A stretch of 64,000 bases of DNA from Staphylococcus sp. IVB6181 (GTDB lineage Bacteria > Bacillota > Bacilli > Staphylococcales > Staphylococcaceae): assembly GCF_025561445.1 (NCBI RefSeq), contig NZ_CP095096.1, positions 909,822-973,821 of the forward strand. The letters are read 5' to 3'. The translations under genes and the position numbers were made by a program. Positions 17,941 through 31,577 of this stretch are shown piece after piece (within the stretch, counting starts at the first letter, position 1; every line of letters starts with the position of its first letter). A model generated the notes under the pieces. That model searched no databases and was not told where the DNA came from. It saw only the letters and a program-made list of their open reading frames with translations.

Positions 17941-19011
17941 TTGTTAACAGTTGAACAGGTCGACAAATTAGTGGGAGAATTAAAAGATCCTATTTTAGAT
18001 GTCCCGCTTAAAGATACAGGTGGTATTGTCAATATCACAATTAAAGAAGAAATTGAACACGTCAGTGTTAAAATTGCAATGGCTAAGTTAGGTGGCAAAC
18101 CTCAATTAGACTTGCAAATGGCGATTGTCGAAACACTAAAAGAAAATGGTGCGAATACAGTCGGTATCCGATTTGAAGAATTAGACCCTGAGAAAGTTGC
18201 TGAGTTTACAGGAGATGATCCGACTGATGAACCGCAAACAATCGAAGGTTTATTATCAAAAGATAACCCAGTCGAGTTTATTGCAATTGCATCAGGTAAA
18301 GGCGGCGTAGGCAAATCTACAGTAGCAGTCAACTTGGCAGTAGCACTTGCTCGCGAAGGCAAAAGAGTAGGCCTGATTGATGCTGATATTTACGGATTCA
18401 GTGTACCGGATATGATGGGTATCGATGGACGCCCTGGTATCGAAGGAAAATCAGTTAAACCTGTAGAACGTCATGGCGTTAAAGTTATGTCTATGGCATT
18501 CTTCGTAGAGGAAAACGCACCTGTAATCTGGCGCGGACCTATGCTTGGGAAAATGCTGACAAACTTCTTTACAGATGTTAAGTGGGGAGAACTCGATTAC
18601 TTACTATTAGACTTGCCTCCAGGAACAGGCGATGTGGCATTAGACGTACACACAATGCTGCCATCAAGTAAAGAAATTATTGTTACAACACCGCATCCTA
18701 CTGCAGCATTTGTAGCAGCACGTGCAGGTGCAATGGCTAAACATACAGAACACTCAATTTTAGGTGTTATTGAAAATATGTCTTATTTCGAAAGTAAAGA
18801 AACAGGCAATAAAGAATATATCTTCGGTAAAGATGGCGGTAAGAAACTTGCAGATGAATTAAATTCTGACTTGCTAGGACAACTTCCTTTAGCGCAACCG
18901 ACTTGGGATCCTAAAGACTTTGCACCGTCAATTTACCAACCTGAAGATCAATTAGGTGAAATTTATCAACAAATTGCACAAAAAATCATTACTAAAACTA
19001 TGAAAAAATAA
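17941..19011 (+). CDS. mrp: Mrp/NBP35 (ApbC) family iron-sulfur carrier ATPase
   Basis: The product is a 356-residue P-loop ATPase that carries or loads Fe-S clusters onto client proteins. An N-terminal MIP18/DUF59-type domain (about residues 1-85) precedes the MinD-like ATPase domain. The deviant Walker A AIASGKGGVGKST lies near residue 120. DLPPGTGDVALD and TTPHPTAAFVAARAGAM are the later nucleotide motifs. The CxxC cluster motif of many relatives is not evident. The start is TTG, with GGGGTGA seven bases upstream. It is a single gene just before the rRNA operon, closed by a palindromic terminator. Confidence 0.9.
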   Translation: MLTVEQVDKLVGELKDPILDVPLKDTGGIVNITIKEEIEHVSVKIAMAKLGGKPQLDLQMAIVETLKENGANTVGIRFEELDPEKVAEFTGDDPTDEPQTIEGLLSKDNPVEFIAIASGKGGVGKSTVAVNLAVALAREGKRVGLIDADIYGFSVPDMMGIDGRPGIEGKSVKPVERHGVKVMSMAFFVEENAPVIWRGPMLGKMLTNFFTDVKWGELDYLLLDLPPGTGDVALDVHTMLPSSKEIIVTTPHPTAAFVAARAGAMAKHTEHSILGVIENMSYFESKETGNKEYIFGKDGGKKLADELNSDLLGQLPLAQPTWDPKDFAPSIYQPEDQLGEIYQQIAQKIITKTMKK

Positions 19012-19026
19012 GATTTTCCCAAGAAG

Positions 19027-19055
19027 CGCAAGTTTTTTAAAAAACTTGCGTTTTT
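19027..19055 (+). terminator. Terminator after mrp
   Basis: A perfect 24-base palindrome, with CGCAAGTTTTTT in one arm and AAAAAACTTGCG in the other, is followed by five Ts. Confidence 0.85.
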
Positions 19056-19152
19056 CTCTTGCAATTTCTCAGAATCCTGTTAGAATATATTTTTGTGAGC
19101 AAGAGAACGAAACAACAGTTCAAACCACTTCAAAAAACTTTGAAAAAAGTTG

Positions 19153-19181
19153 TTGACTTAACGATTTCAAAGTGATATTAT
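19153..19181 (+). promoter_or_regulatory. rRNA promoter P1
   Basis: TTGACT (19153-19158) and TATTAT (19176-19181) are separated by 17 bases, upstream of 16S. Confidence 0.85.
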
Positions 19182-19288
19182 AATTAAGTCGATGAAAAAA
19201 CACGACAAATTATTTCGAGAGTGTAAAACTTACTCTTGCAAAGATGAAACAAACATTTTAAAATTGTAAAAGTAATGTTAATTAAATG

Positions 19289-19317
19289 TTGACTTCGAAA
19301 AAGCGAAGTGATATAAT
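19289..19317 (+). promoter_or_regulatory. rRNA promoter P2
   Basis: TTGACT (19289-19294) and TATAAT (19312-19317) are separated by 17 bases. P1 and P2 share the sequence AAGTGATAT just before the -10. The remaining leader of about 120 bases holds the 5' arm of the 16S processing stalk. Confidence 0.88.
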
Positions 19318-19340
19318 AAATAACGTTACTGAAAAAATGA

Positions 19341-19368
19341 ACATTGAAAACTGAATGACAATATGTCA
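19341..19368 (+). other. 5' arm of the 16S RNase III processing stalk
   Basis: The 28 bases starting ACATTGAAAACTGAATGACA are complementary, with one bulge and one G-T pair, to 21041-21067 downstream of 16S. Pairing would loop out the whole 16S RNA for RNase III cleavage. Confidence 0.8.
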
Positions 19369-19437
19369 ACGTTAATTCCAAAATTAACAAACGTTTTATA
19401 ACAAATAGTTTTTATGAGCTAGTCAAACATCATAAAA

Positions 19438-21000
<1,563 letters not shown>

Positions 21001-21040
21001 ATTCGGAACAGTTTCGTTAGAAACTGAAATAGGAATAACG

Positions 21041-21067
21041 TGACATATTGTATTCAGTTTTGAATGT
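21041..21067 (+). other. 3' arm of the 16S processing stalk
   Basis: TGACATATTGTATTCAGTTT and the bases after it complement 19341-19368. The spacer between 16S and 23S (about 243 bases) contains no tRNA genes. Confidence 0.8.
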
Positions 21068-21091
21068 TTATTGAAAACATTCATTGATTGT

Positions 21092-21117
21092 ACATTGAAA
21101 ACTAGATAAGTAAGTAA
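21092..21117 (+). other. 5' arm of the 23S processing stalk
   Basis: ACATTGAAAACTAGATAAGT and the next bases are complementary to 24192-24216 after 23S, with one bulged base. Confidence 0.8.
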
Positions 21118-21236
21118 AAAATAGATTTTACCAAGCAAAACCGAGTGAATTAGAGTTTTAAAAGCTTTATTCATTTAAATGAATCGCTAGTAATCAATTG
21201 CCGATGGCAAACGATTACTCACAATATTAATAACGT

Positions 21237-24159
<2,923 letters not shown>

Positions 24160-24191
24160 AAATTTAAAGTTTTGATTGGTCGAATTGAAAA

Positions 24192-24216
24192 TTACTTACT
24201 ATCTAGTTTTGAATGT
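24192..24216 (+). other. 3' arm of the 23S processing stalk
   Basis: TTACTTACTATCTAGTTTTG and the next bases complement 21092-21117, forming the stem that encloses 23S. Confidence 0.8.
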
Positions 24217-24231
24217 ATAAACATTCCATTG

Positions 24232-24346
24232 TCTGGCGACAATGGCAAAGAGGTCACACCTGTTCCCATGCCGAACACAGAAGTTAAGCTCTTTAGCGCC
24301 GATGGTAGTCGGACTTACGTTCCGCAAGAGTAGGACGTTGCCAGGC
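24232..24346 (+). rRNA. 5S ribosomal RNA
   Basis: About 115 bases start TCTGGCGACAATGGCAAAGA, contain CCGAACACAGAAGTTAAG, and end GTTGCCAGGC, which pairs with the start. Confidence 0.95.
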
Positions 24347-24357
24347 AATGACATTAT

Positions 24358-24432
24358 TCCACAGTAGCTCAGTGGTAGAGCTATCGGCTGTTAACCGATC
24401 GGTCGTAGGTTCGAGTCCTACCTGTGGAGCCA
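24358..24432 (+). tRNA. tRNA-Asn (GTT)
   Basis: The cloverleaf has acceptor TCCACAG/CTGTGGA, anticodon loop CTGTTAA and T loop GGTTCGAGTCC. CCA is encoded. Confidence 0.96.
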
Positions 24433-24435
24433 TAT

Positions 24436-24507
24436 GGCCCCGTGGTCAAGCGGTTAAGACACCGCCCTTTCACGGCGGTAACACGGGTTCGAGTCCCGTC
24501 GGGGTCA
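24436..24507 (+). tRNA. tRNA-Glu (TTC)
   Basis: Acceptor GGCCCCG/CGGGGTC and anticodon loop CTTTCAC. CCA is not encoded and must be added after transcription. Confidence 0.95.
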
Positions 24508-24516
24508 TTACATATT

Positions 24517-24592
24517 GGAGAATTAGCTCAGCTGGGAGAGCATCTGCCTTACAAGCAGAGGGTCGGCGGTTCGAACCCGTCATTCTCCACCA
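24517..24592 (+). tRNA. tRNA-Val (TAC)
   Basis: Acceptor GGAGAAT/ATTCTCC and anticodon loop CTTACAA. CCA is encoded. Confidence 0.96.
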
Positions 24593-24612
24593 TTTTGAAT
24601 TAAATATTTGTC

Positions 24613-24696
24613 GGAGGGGTAGCGAAGTGGCTAAACGCGGCGGACTGTAAATCCGCTCCTTCGGGTTCGGCAGTTCGAATCTGCCCCCCTCCACCA
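24613..24696 (+). tRNA. tRNA-Tyr (GTA)
   Basis: This class II tRNA has a long variable arm, acceptor GGAGGGG/CCCCTCC and anticodon loop CTGTAAA. CCA is encoded. Confidence 0.96.
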
Positions 24697-24701
24697 TCTA
24701 A

Positions 24702-24776
24702 TGGGCTATAGCCAAGCGGTAAGGCAACGGACTTTGACTCCGTCACTCACTGGTTCGAATCCAGTTAGCCCAGCCA
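24702..24776 (+). tRNA. tRNA-Gln (TTG)
   Basis: Acceptor TGGGCTA/TAGCCCA and anticodon loop CTTTGAC. CCA is encoded. Confidence 0.96.
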
Positions 24777-24779
24777 TTA

Positions 24780-24852
24780 GAGCCATTAGCTCAGTTGGTA
24801 GAGCATCTGACTTTTAATCAGAGGGTCAGAGGTTCGAATCCTCTATGGCTCA
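24780..24852 (+). tRNA. tRNA-Lys (TTT)
   Basis: Acceptor GAGCCAT/ATGGCTC and anticodon loop CTTTTAA. The gene stops at the discriminator A; CCA is not encoded. Last gene of the rRNA/tRNA operon. Confidence 0.95.
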
Positions 24853-24857
24853 CTGTT

Positions 24858-24883
24858 GCACCCTAGTGATAGGGTGCTTTTTT
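24858..24883 (+). terminator. Terminator of the rRNA/tRNA operon
   Basis: GCACCCTA and TAGGGTGC form a perfect stem around GTGA, followed by six Ts. Confidence 0.92.
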
Positions 24884-24968
24884 ATTACACTTTTTTAAGT
24901 TTCTCTGAAATCACTAGAAGAGGTTGTACATATTTATGTATTTTCATTCAAAGGAGCAGGGGGATTTA

Positions 24969-24977
24969 TGCTATAAT
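24969..24977 (+). promoter_or_regulatory. Probable extended -10 promoter of dacA-ybbR-glmM
   Basis: TGCTATAAT is an extended -10 element. No good -35 is seen 17 bases upstream. It lies about 75 bases before the dacA start. Confidence 0.6.
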
Positions 24978-25050
24978 TTAAATGTATGAGAGCTGTTTAT
25001 CATAGCGATAAATCGGCTATCATTGTAATTAGGTTACCGGAGGAGATGCT

Positions 25051-25857
25051 ATGGATTTTGGCGGCATTTTTGAAAATTTCAATACGGTAAAGTTAATAAC
25101 AAGTATTTTAGATTTACTCATTGTCTGGTATGTGATTTATTTATTAATCACAGTATTTAAAGGGACTAAAGCCATCCAGCTTCTCAAAGGAATTATAGTC
25201 ATTGTATTAGGGCGTTGGGTGAGTGCTGCTTTAGACTTAACTACAACTGCAAGATTGTTTGATATGGTCATCCAATGGGGGTTCTTAGCAATCATTGTGA
25301 TCTTCCAACCTGAAATCAGACGTGCACTCGAGCAGTTAGGTAGAGGTAACCTGTTTAAACGTTATGTTGGAAGTTCATCACAAGATCAAGAAAAACTGAT
25401 TAAAGCTGTTAGCGGCGCAATACAGTATATGGCAAAGCGACGTATCGGTGCTTTAATTGTGTTTGAGAAAAAGACTGGGCTTCAAGATTATATTGAAACA
25501 GGCATTCCGATGGATTCAGACATTTCACAAGAGTTATTAACGAATGTCTTTATTCCGAATACACCATTGCATGATGGTGCAATGATTGTTCAAGGAACAA
25601 AGATAGCGAGTGCTGCTTGTTATTTACCGCTTTCTGATAGTTCTAAGATTTCAAAGAGTTTAGGAACAAGACACAGAGCAGCAGTTGGTATTTCAGAAGT
25701 ATCAGATGCGTTTACAGCAATTGTGTCTGAGGAAACGGGATCGATTTCAGTTACCTTTGATGGAAAATTGCGTAAAGATATTTCATCAGAAGTCTTTGAA
25801 GAATTATTAGCTGAACATTGGTTCGATACAAGACTTCCAAAGAAAGGTGTGAAGTAA
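25051..25857 (+). CDS. dacA: Diadenylate cyclase DacA (CdaA)
   Basis: This membrane enzyme makes cyclic di-AMP from two ATP. About three N-terminal helices (residues 12-75) anchor a cytoplasmic DAC domain. The catalytic DGA motif (residues 175-177, in PLHDGAMIV) and the RHR motif (207-209, in LGTRHRAAVG) are both intact. It is 268 residues, the usual length. One base separates its stop from the ybbR start, and glmM follows, giving the conserved dacA-ybbR-glmM operon that links c-di-AMP to cell-wall precursor supply. The ATG follows GGAGGAG. Confidence 0.96.
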   Translation: MDFGGIFENFNTVKLITSILDLLIVWYVIYLLITVFKGTKAIQLLKGIIVIVLGRWVSAALDLTTTARLFDMVIQWGFLAIIVIFQPEIRRALEQLGRGNLFKRYVGSSSQDQEKLIKAVSGAIQYMAKRRIGALIVFEKKTGLQDYIETGIPMDSDISQELLTNVFIPNTPLHDGAMIVQGTKIASAACYLPLSDSSKISKSLGTRHRAAVGISEVSDAFTAIVSEETGSISVTFDGKLRKDISSEVFEELLAEHWFDTRLPKKGVK

Positions 25858-25858
25858 A

Positions 25859-26791
25859 ATGTTTGAGAGCAAATGGGGATTAAGATTTGTAGCATTTGTC
25901 TTGGCATTAGCTTTCTTTTTAACCGTGAATAACGTCTTTGGAAATATCTTTGGTACATCATCGTTATCTCAAAATACAACGAGAACTATTCAGAATGTAC
26001 CTGTAGAAGCTACATATAACAGCAAGAACTTATATGCTTCAGGTATTCCTGAAAGTGTGGATGTTCAGTTGAAAGGTTCGCAATCAAAGGTTTTAAAAGC
26101 AGAACAATCAGATGACATCAAGGTTGAATTGGACTTAACAAACACTACATACGGACGTCATAAAATTGATTATGAAATCAAAGGTTTAGACAAGGATGTA
26201 GAGGGTACAGTTAATCCGAAACAAGCGACTGTCAACCTTGAGAGAAAAGTCTCTAAAGAAATGACAGTAACCGCTGATGTGAGTGATAAGGATATTGATC
26301 CGAACTATCAAGTGAAAAATCAATCAGTGACACCTAAAAAGGTGAAAGTTATCGGCGGACAGCATCAAGTTGAAAAAATTGCTTATTTAAAAGCTACATT
26401 TAAAAATGCATCTAATATCAAAGACGATACAACAGATGTAGGAGAAATCGTAGCATTTGATAAGAATTTAAAGAGAATTGATGTTATTACTAAACCAAGC
26501 AATGTTAATATTACTGTAGAGTTAAAACCTTACAGCAAGAAAGTAGATATTAAAAAGAAAGTTATCGGTAAAGCAAATTCTAAGTTGAATGCTGATAATG
26601 TTAATTTGTCTAAACAACAAGTTGAAATTTTGGGAAATAGAGAAGAGTTAAGTGATATTCAAAGTATTACAGGTGTTATTAATCTGGCAGATTTCGAAAG
26701 CTCAGATGAAGCAGGTGTAAGCTTAGAATTACCTGACGTAGTAAAAAAAGCTGACAGCAGCGATATTACAGCTACAGTTTCAGCTAAATAA
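25859..26791 (+). CDS. ybbR: YbbR-domain c-di-AMP cyclase regulator (CdaR)
   Basis: The product is a membrane-anchored extracellular protein that modulates DacA. One helix (about residues 8-28) is followed by three to four YbbR repeats of about 80 residues. They are recognisable by recurring blocks such as NVPVEATYNSKNLYASGIPE with VDVQLKGSQSKV, then VKVIGGQHQVEKI and VEILGNREELSDIQSI. It overlaps none of its neighbours but is tightly spaced on both sides. The direct effect on cyclase activity differs between species and is not readable here. Confidence 0.93.
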   Translation: MFESKWGLRFVAFVLALAFFLTVNNVFGNIFGTSSLSQNTTRTIQNVPVEATYNSKNLYASGIPESVDVQLKGSQSKVLKAEQSDDIKVELDLTNTTYGRHKIDYEIKGLDKDVEGTVNPKQATVNLERKVSKEMTVTADVSDKDIDPNYQVKNQSVTPKKVKVIGGQHQVEKIAYLKATFKNASNIKDDTTDVGEIVAFDKNLKRIDVITKPSNVNITVELKPYSKKVDIKKKVIGKANSKLNADNVNLSKQQVEILGNREELSDIQSITGVINLADFESSDEAGVSLELPDVVKKADSSDITATVSAK

Positions 26792-26817
26792 ATAAAGCAT
26801 TAAAGGAGAATTTTTAA

Positions 26818-28173
26818 ATGGGCAAATATTTTGGGACAGACGGAGTCAGAGGTGTAGCCAACAAAGAACTTACTCCAGAACTGGCTTTTAAATTAGGTAG
26901 ATACGGCGGTTATGTCTTAGCACATAACGAAGACAAGAAACATCCGCAAGTACTTGTGGGACGTGATACACGTGTTTCAGGTGAAATGCTAGAATTTGCT
27001 TTGATTGCAGGCTTGATTTCTATTGGGGCTGAAGTAATGCGTTTAGGCGTTATCTCAACACCAGGTGTTGCGTACTTAACAAAAGAAATGGATGCTGAAC
27101 TAGGTGTTATGATTTCAGCATCACATAACCCAGTTGCTGACAACGGCATTAAATTCTTCGGTTCAGATGGATTCAAATTATCTGATGATCAAGAAAATGA
27201 AATAGAAGCATTATTAGATTCTGAAAACCCAGACTTGCCGCGTCCAATCGGAAATGAAATCGTGCAATACTCAGACTACTTCGAAGGCACTCAAAAATAC
27301 TTGAGCTACTTGAAATCAACAGTAGATGTTAATTTCGAAGGATTAAAAATCGTCTTAGACGGTGCTAACGGTTCAACATCACAACTTGCGCCATTCTTAT
27401 TCGGGGACTTAGAAGCAGATACAGAAATCATCGGCTGCAGCCCAGACGGCTACAACATCAACGATGAAGTCGGTTCTACACACCCTGAAGTATTGGCTAA
27501 AACAGTTGTTGAAACAGAAAGCGACTTTGGTTTAGCATTTGATGGCGACGGCGACCGTTTAATCGCAGTAGACGAAAAAGGCAATATTGTCGATGGTGAC
27601 CAAATCATGTTCATCATTGGGCAAGAAATGGCTAAAAACCAAGAATTAAACGATAATATGATTGTTTCGACTGTAATGAGCAACTTAGGTTTCTACAAAG
27701 CGCTTGAAGAAGAAGGCATCAAATCTAACAAGACTAAAGTAGGCGACCGTTATGTTGTTGAAGAAATGCGCAGAGGTAATTACAACCTTGGCGGCGAACA
27801 ATCAGGCCACATTGTGTTAATGGACTATAACACAACAGGCGACGGTTTATTAACAGGTGTTCAACTCGCTGCAGTGGTTAAGCTTACAGGCAAACCGCTT
27901 AGCGAACTTGCAGAACAAATGAAAAAATATCCGCAATCATTAATCAACGTACGTGTTACAGACAAATATGCTGTGACAGATAATGCAGATGTAAAAGCAG
28001 AAATGGATCGTGTTGAAGCTGACATGAACGGCGAAGGCCGTATTTTAGTCAGACCTTCAGGTACAGAACCATTAGTACGTGTCATGGTTGAAGCAGCTAC
28101 AGATGAGAAAGCTGAAAGCTATGCACAGCAAATCGCAGATGTAGTTAAAGACAAAATGGGATTAAATGAATAA
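26818..28173 (+). CDS. glmM: Phosphoglucosamine mutase
   Basis: The enzyme converts glucosamine 6-phosphate to glucosamine 1-phosphate, on the route to UDP-GlcNAc. It has the four-domain alpha-D-phosphohexomutase layout in 451 residues. The phosphoserine loop is [13 protein letters not shown] (about residue 101), the metal loop is [11 protein letters not shown], the sugar loop is GGEQSGHI, and the phosphate-binding loop is [12 protein letters not shown]. It is third in the dacA operon. GlmS, the preceding step, lies 1.4 kb downstream. AAAGGAGAA precedes the ATG. Confidence 0.97.
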   Translation: MGKYFGTDGVRGVANKELTPELAFKLGRYGGYVLAHNEDKKHPQVLVGRDTRVSGEMLEFALIAGLISIGAEVMRLGVISTPGVAYLTKEMDAELGVMISASHNPVADNGIKFFGSDGFKLSDDQENEIEALLDSENPDLPRPIGNEIVQYSDYFEGTQKYLSYLKSTVDVNFEGLKIVLDGANGSTSQLAPFLFGDLEADTEIIGCSPDGYNINDEVGSTHPEVLAKTVVETESDFGLAFDGDGDRLIAVDEKGNIVDGDQIMFIIGQEMAKNQELNDNMIVSTVMSNLGFYKALEEEGIKSNKTKVGDRYVVEEMRRGNYNLGGEQSGHIVLMDYNTTGDGLLTGVQLAAVVKLTGKPLSELAEQMKKYPQSLINVRVTDKYAVTDNADVKAEMDRVEADMNGEGRILVRPSGTEPLVRVMVEAATDEKAESYAQQIADVVKDKMGLNE

Positions 28174-28184
28174 TAACGCAATAT

Positions 28185-28234
28185 AAGAGGGAACTCAGAT
28201 CGCAAAAGAAGCGACTCTGAGTTCTCTTATTTTA
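28185..28234. terminator. Terminator between glmM and the mgtC-like gene
   Basis: AAGAGGGAACTCAGA pairs with TCTGAGTTCTCTT (one bulge) around about 16 bases. It lies between convergent genes and can act both ways. Confidence 0.8.
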
Positions 28235-28903
28235 TCGGACAGACAGTATTGCTTTTTGATGAATTAAATCTTCCAGCAAATCATTATGGTTATAATGTTT
28301 GCGTACCATAATCTTGCCAGTAACATTTAAGGTAATGGTTTCATTATCTATTTTCAAAATTTGTATTTGAACTTGTTTTACATGGTGGGAGATAAAGGTT
28401 TGCGTGATTTCTTGTTGAATTGTATTAGTATATTCAGCTTGAATCAATACCTTTATGGCTTCACTCATATGAAGTGATGAAAACAGTCTATCATTTCTTA
28501 AAAAATATTGTATTGTGACTATCAGAATCGTTGAAACAATGCCTATAAAATAAAGACCTGAACCTAAAGCCATACCGATACCGGAAGTAATCCAAATACC
28601 TGCGGCTGTGGTTAGGCCATTAATACTTTGGTGACGAATTAATATAGTGCCGGCTCCGATAAAGCTAATACCGCTGACCACTTGTGCACCGATACGAGAA
28701 GGATCGAAACTGATATTGTTTTGAGCCAAAATATCATTAAATCCATATTTAGAAACGATTAAAAACAACGCAGAAGCTGCGGCCACTAAAATATGTGTCC
28801 GTATCCCTGCTGCCTTTAGACGCTGCGTTCTCTCATAACCAATGGTGGCGCCGCAAAAAGCAGCAATTACAATACGCAGCAATAAATCTAATTGAAACAG
28901 CAT
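28232..28903 (-). CDS. MgtC/SapB-family membrane protein
   Basis: This 223-residue protein has about five N-terminal helices and a C-terminal cytoplasmic ACT-like domain. Family motifs include AAFCGATIGYERTQRLKAAG, AGIRTHILVAAASALF and VSGISFIGAGTILIR, and then TTAAGIWITSGIGMALG. MgtC proteins act in magnesium limitation, and in Salmonella they inhibit the F-ATPase; the role in staphylococci is unknown. The ATG at 28903 follows GAGGAG by eight bases. A longer frame from 28975 has no ribosome binding site and is rejected. Confidence 0.85.
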   Translation of the reverse strand: MLFQLDLLLRIVIAAFCGATIGYERTQRLKAAGIRTHILVAAASALFLIVSKYGFNDILAQNNISFDPSRIGAQVVSGISFIGAGTILIRHQSINGLTTAAGIWITSGIGMALGSGLYFIGIVSTILIVTIQYFLRNDRLFSSLHMSEAIKVLIQAEYTNTIQQEITQTFISHHVKQVQIQILKIDNETITLNVTGKIMVRKHYNHNDLLEDLIHQKAILSVR

Positions 28904-29155
28904 AACAGACACTCCTCTCTCTATGTATATTATTAATATACCACTAATTATTAAAATAAGACTGAAATGCTTCAAACTTCGAAGCCATTTAAGTCTTCAT
29001 TGAATTCTACCTATTCTAAATCGTACTTTGTCATATAGATAGTGACAATTAACAAATAGCCTCATATATATAGTAGAAAACATGTAACAAATTCCAAAAT
29101 TTTGAAAAATAGTTCATGAAATCGTACTGTAAGCGAATTCATAAGAAGTTTATAG

Positions 29156-29185
29156 TTGCAATTACAAAATCAGTCATTGTAAAAT
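29156..29185 (+). promoter_or_regulatory. Probable glmS promoter
   Basis: TTGCAA (29156-29161) and TAAAAT (29180-29185) are separated by 18 bases. They lie about 50 bases before the ribozyme cleavage site. Confidence 0.55.
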
Positions 29186-29228
29186 ACTTATATTACATGT
29201 AAAAGGGGGACAGAAAGTATTACAAACA

Positions 29229-29512
29229 ATTATAGCGCCCGTACAATTAAAGCTGAACAATTGCACTGATTTATACCTTAAAGCAGAAGGTGTAATAGCA
29301 TTAAGCTTGAAATTGTCGACGAGGAAGGCAGTGATCGATTATCGGCGGATGCTGTCTCGGACTAGGTCAGTCGTAAGTTTACAGAGTAAAACATCGAGGC
29401 AACTCGATGCACAAAGTTTGTAAACAGACCGAAGTTTATATTTTTAAACGATACTCATAGCAAGGGGAGAAGTACGCCTTTTTGTATGTGTTCAAGTGAG
29501 AAGGGGCCATAC
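29229..29512 (+). ncRNA. glmS self-cleaving ribozyme/riboswitch
   Basis: The region carries the conserved glmS ribozyme strings in order: TATAGCGCCCG at the cleavage site (cut expected between 29234 and 29235), then GACGAGGA. The P2 arm GGCAG, the core ATCGGCGGATGC and the closing CTGTC follow, then CAGTCGTAAG and the P4 region AAGGGGAG...CCTT. GTATG and CATAC (29508-29512) close a last helix. GlcN6P is the cofactor for cleavage, after which the glmS mRNA is degraded. The P1 arm is extended: ACAATT/AATTGT and AAGCT/AGCTT enclose a further hairpin, TTATACCTT/AAGGTGTAA. The 737-base gap before glmS is thus mostly regulatory RNA. Confidence 0.93.
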
Positions 29513-29542
29513 AAGGTAAAACAAGGCGTTGGATTTATGGTG

Positions 29543-29582
29543 CAGTTTTATTCGATTCGTTAATAAATTTAATATAAAACTG
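29543..29582 (+). repeat. Inverted repeat in the glmS leader
   Basis: CAGTTTTAT (29543-29551) and ATAAAACTG (29574-29582) are perfect complements between the ribozyme and the glmS start. No T-run follows; function unknown. Confidence 0.6.
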
Positions 29583-29640
29583 AATAGATTCCCCCATATA
29601 GGGTAACCGTTAATGAAACGAAAAACGGAGGAATTGAATT

Positions 29641-31446
29641 ATGTGTGGAATCGTAGGATATATCGGATATGATAATGCGAAAGAGGTATTATTAAAAGGA
29701 TTAGAAAAATTAGAGTACAGAGGTTATGACTCTGCAGGTATTGCACTTGTAAATGATAACGGTACAAAAGTATTTAAAGAAAAAGGCCGTATTGCGGACT
29801 TGAGAAAAGTTGCGGACAGCAGTGATGTAGACGGTACAGTAGGTATCGGACATACACGTTGGGCGACACATGGTGTACCTAACCATGAAAATTCACACCC
29901 GCATCAATCAGCGTCTAAACGTTTTACTTTAGTACACAACGGTGTCATTGAAAACTATGAAGAATTACGTGATGAATATGTTTCAGACGTTAATTTCTTA
30001 TCAGAAACTGATACAGAAGTCATTGTACAATTAGTAGAACACTTCTCAAATGAAGGCTTAACAACTGAAGAAGCTTTCACAAAAGTAGTGAAACTATTAC
30101 ATGGTTCTTATGCCTTAGCATTATTAGACGAAGAAGACCACGATACAATTTATGTCGCTAAAAACAAATCACCTTTATTAATCGGTGTCGGTGATGAATT
30201 CAATGTTGTTGCTTCAGATGCATTAGCAATGCTGCAAGTCACAAATGAATACAAAGAAATTTATGACCATGAAATTGTGATTGTAAAACGCGACAGTGTT
30301 GAAATTAAAGATTTAGAAGGCAATGTACAAGAACGCGATACGTACACTGCTGAGATTGATGCAGCTGATGCTGAAAAAGGTGTTTATGATCACTACATGT
30401 TAAAAGAAATTCATGAACAACCTGCAGTAATGCGCCGTATCATTCAAGAATACCAAGATGAAGCGGGCAGCTTGAAAATGGACGATGCGATTGTAGATGA
30501 AGTCGCACAAGCAGACCGTATCTATATTATCGCAGCAGGTACAAGCTACCATGCAGGTTTAGTAGGTAAAGAGTTCATTGAAAAATGGGCAGGTGTACCG
30601 ACTGAAGTACATGTTGCATCTGAATTTGTATACAACACACCTTTATTATCTGAAAAACCATTATTCATCTACATTTCACAATCAGGTGAAACTGCAGACA
30701 GCCGTGCAGTACTTGTAGAAATGAAAAAACGCGGTCACAAAGCATTAACAGTGACAAACGTGCCTGGATCAACATTATCTCGTGAAGCAGATCATACGCT
30801 ATTATTACATGCGGGTCCTGAGATTGCGGTTGCTTCTACAAAAGCATATACTGCACAAATTGCAGTACTAGCTATCTTGTCTCAAATTGTGGCAAAACGT
30901 CACGGTAAAGATGCGACAGTCGACTTGCTTCAAGAATTAGCAAAAGTTGCTAATGCGATGGAAGCTATCGTAGACGATGCAGAATTCATGGAACAAATTG
31001 CTAAAGATTACTTAGCAACGACACGCAATGCTTTCTTCATCGGCCGTACAATCGACTACAATGTCAGCTTAGAAGGCGCATTGAAATTAAAAGAAATTTC
31101 ATATATCCAAGCTGAAGGCTTTGCAGGCGGCGAGTTGAAACACGGTACAATCGCATTGATTGAAGACAATACACCGGTTATCGCACTTGCTACACAAGAG
31201 AACGTCAACCTTTCAATCCGCGGTAACGTGAAAGAGGTTGCTGCACGCGGTGCGCATACTTGCATCATTTCAATGGACGGCTTAAACAAACAAGATGACA
31301 CATATGTTATCCCGCAAGTGAATGAATTATTAACACCGCTTGTATCAGTTGTACCATTACAATTAATTTCTTATTATGCGGCATTGCATCGTGACTTAGA
31401 CGTAGACAAACCACGTAACTTAGCAAAATCAGTTACAGTTGAATAA
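29641..31446 (+). CDS. glmS: Glutamine-fructose-6-phosphate aminotransferase
   Basis: The enzyme makes glucosamine 6-phosphate from fructose 6-phosphate and glutamine, the entry step to UDP-GlcNAc and the cell wall. The N-terminal glutaminase domain starts with the nucleophile Cys2 (MCGIVGYIG), with GHTRWATHG and LVHNGVIEN as glutamine-site motifs. Two SIS sugar-isomerase domains follow ([10 protein letters not shown] and [21 protein letters not shown]). The C-terminus [13 protein letters not shown] closes the active site. Length is 601, as usual. Expression is controlled by the upstream ribozyme. ACGGAGG precedes the ATG. Confidence 0.98.
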   Translation: MCGIVGYIGYDNAKEVLLKGLEKLEYRGYDSAGIALVNDNGTKVFKEKGRIADLRKVADSSDVDGTVGIGHTRWATHGVPNHENSHPHQSASKRFTLVHNGVIENYEELRDEYVSDVNFLSETDTEVIVQLVEHFSNEGLTTEEAFTKVVKLLHGSYALALLDEEDHDTIYVAKNKSPLLIGVGDEFNVVASDALAMLQVTNEYKEIYDHEIVIVKRDSVEIKDLEGNVQERDTYTAEIDAADAEKGVYDHYMLKEIHEQPAVMRRIIQEYQDEAGSLKMDDAIVDEVAQADRIYIIAAGTSYHAGLVGKEFIEKWAGVPTEVHVASEFVYNTPLLSEKPLFIYISQSGETADSRAVLVEMKKRGHKALTVTNVPGSTLSREADHTLLLHAGPEIAVASTKAYTAQIAVLAILSQIVAKRHGKDATVDLLQELAKVANAMEAIVDDAEFMEQIAKDYLATTRNAFFIGRTIDYNVSLEGALKLKEISYIQAEGFAGGELKHGTIALIEDNTPVIALATQENVNLSIRGNVKEVAARGAHTCIISMDGLNKQDDTYVIPQVNELLTPLVSVVPLQLISYYAALHRDLDVDKPRNLAKSVTVE

Positions 31447-31461
31447 TAGATGATTTATAAG

Positions 31462-31493
31462 CTGTCATTCTCTAATGAGGATGGCAGTTTTTT
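31462..31493 (+). terminator. Terminator of glmS
   Basis: CTGTCATTCTC pairs with GAGGATGGCAG around TAAT, followed by six Ts. Confidence 0.88.
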
Positions 31494-31577
31494 CATGGCA
31501 CAAAAGTTGATGAAGGTTGCGAAAAAAGCCTGAAAATGCCATAATCAAGGCGATAACATGAACTTGGAGGAAAAGTA

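Noticed and set aside
24348..24697. Open frames across the tRNA cluster on both strands
   Set aside because: The bases are fully accounted for by five tRNA cloverleaves; the frames are chance.
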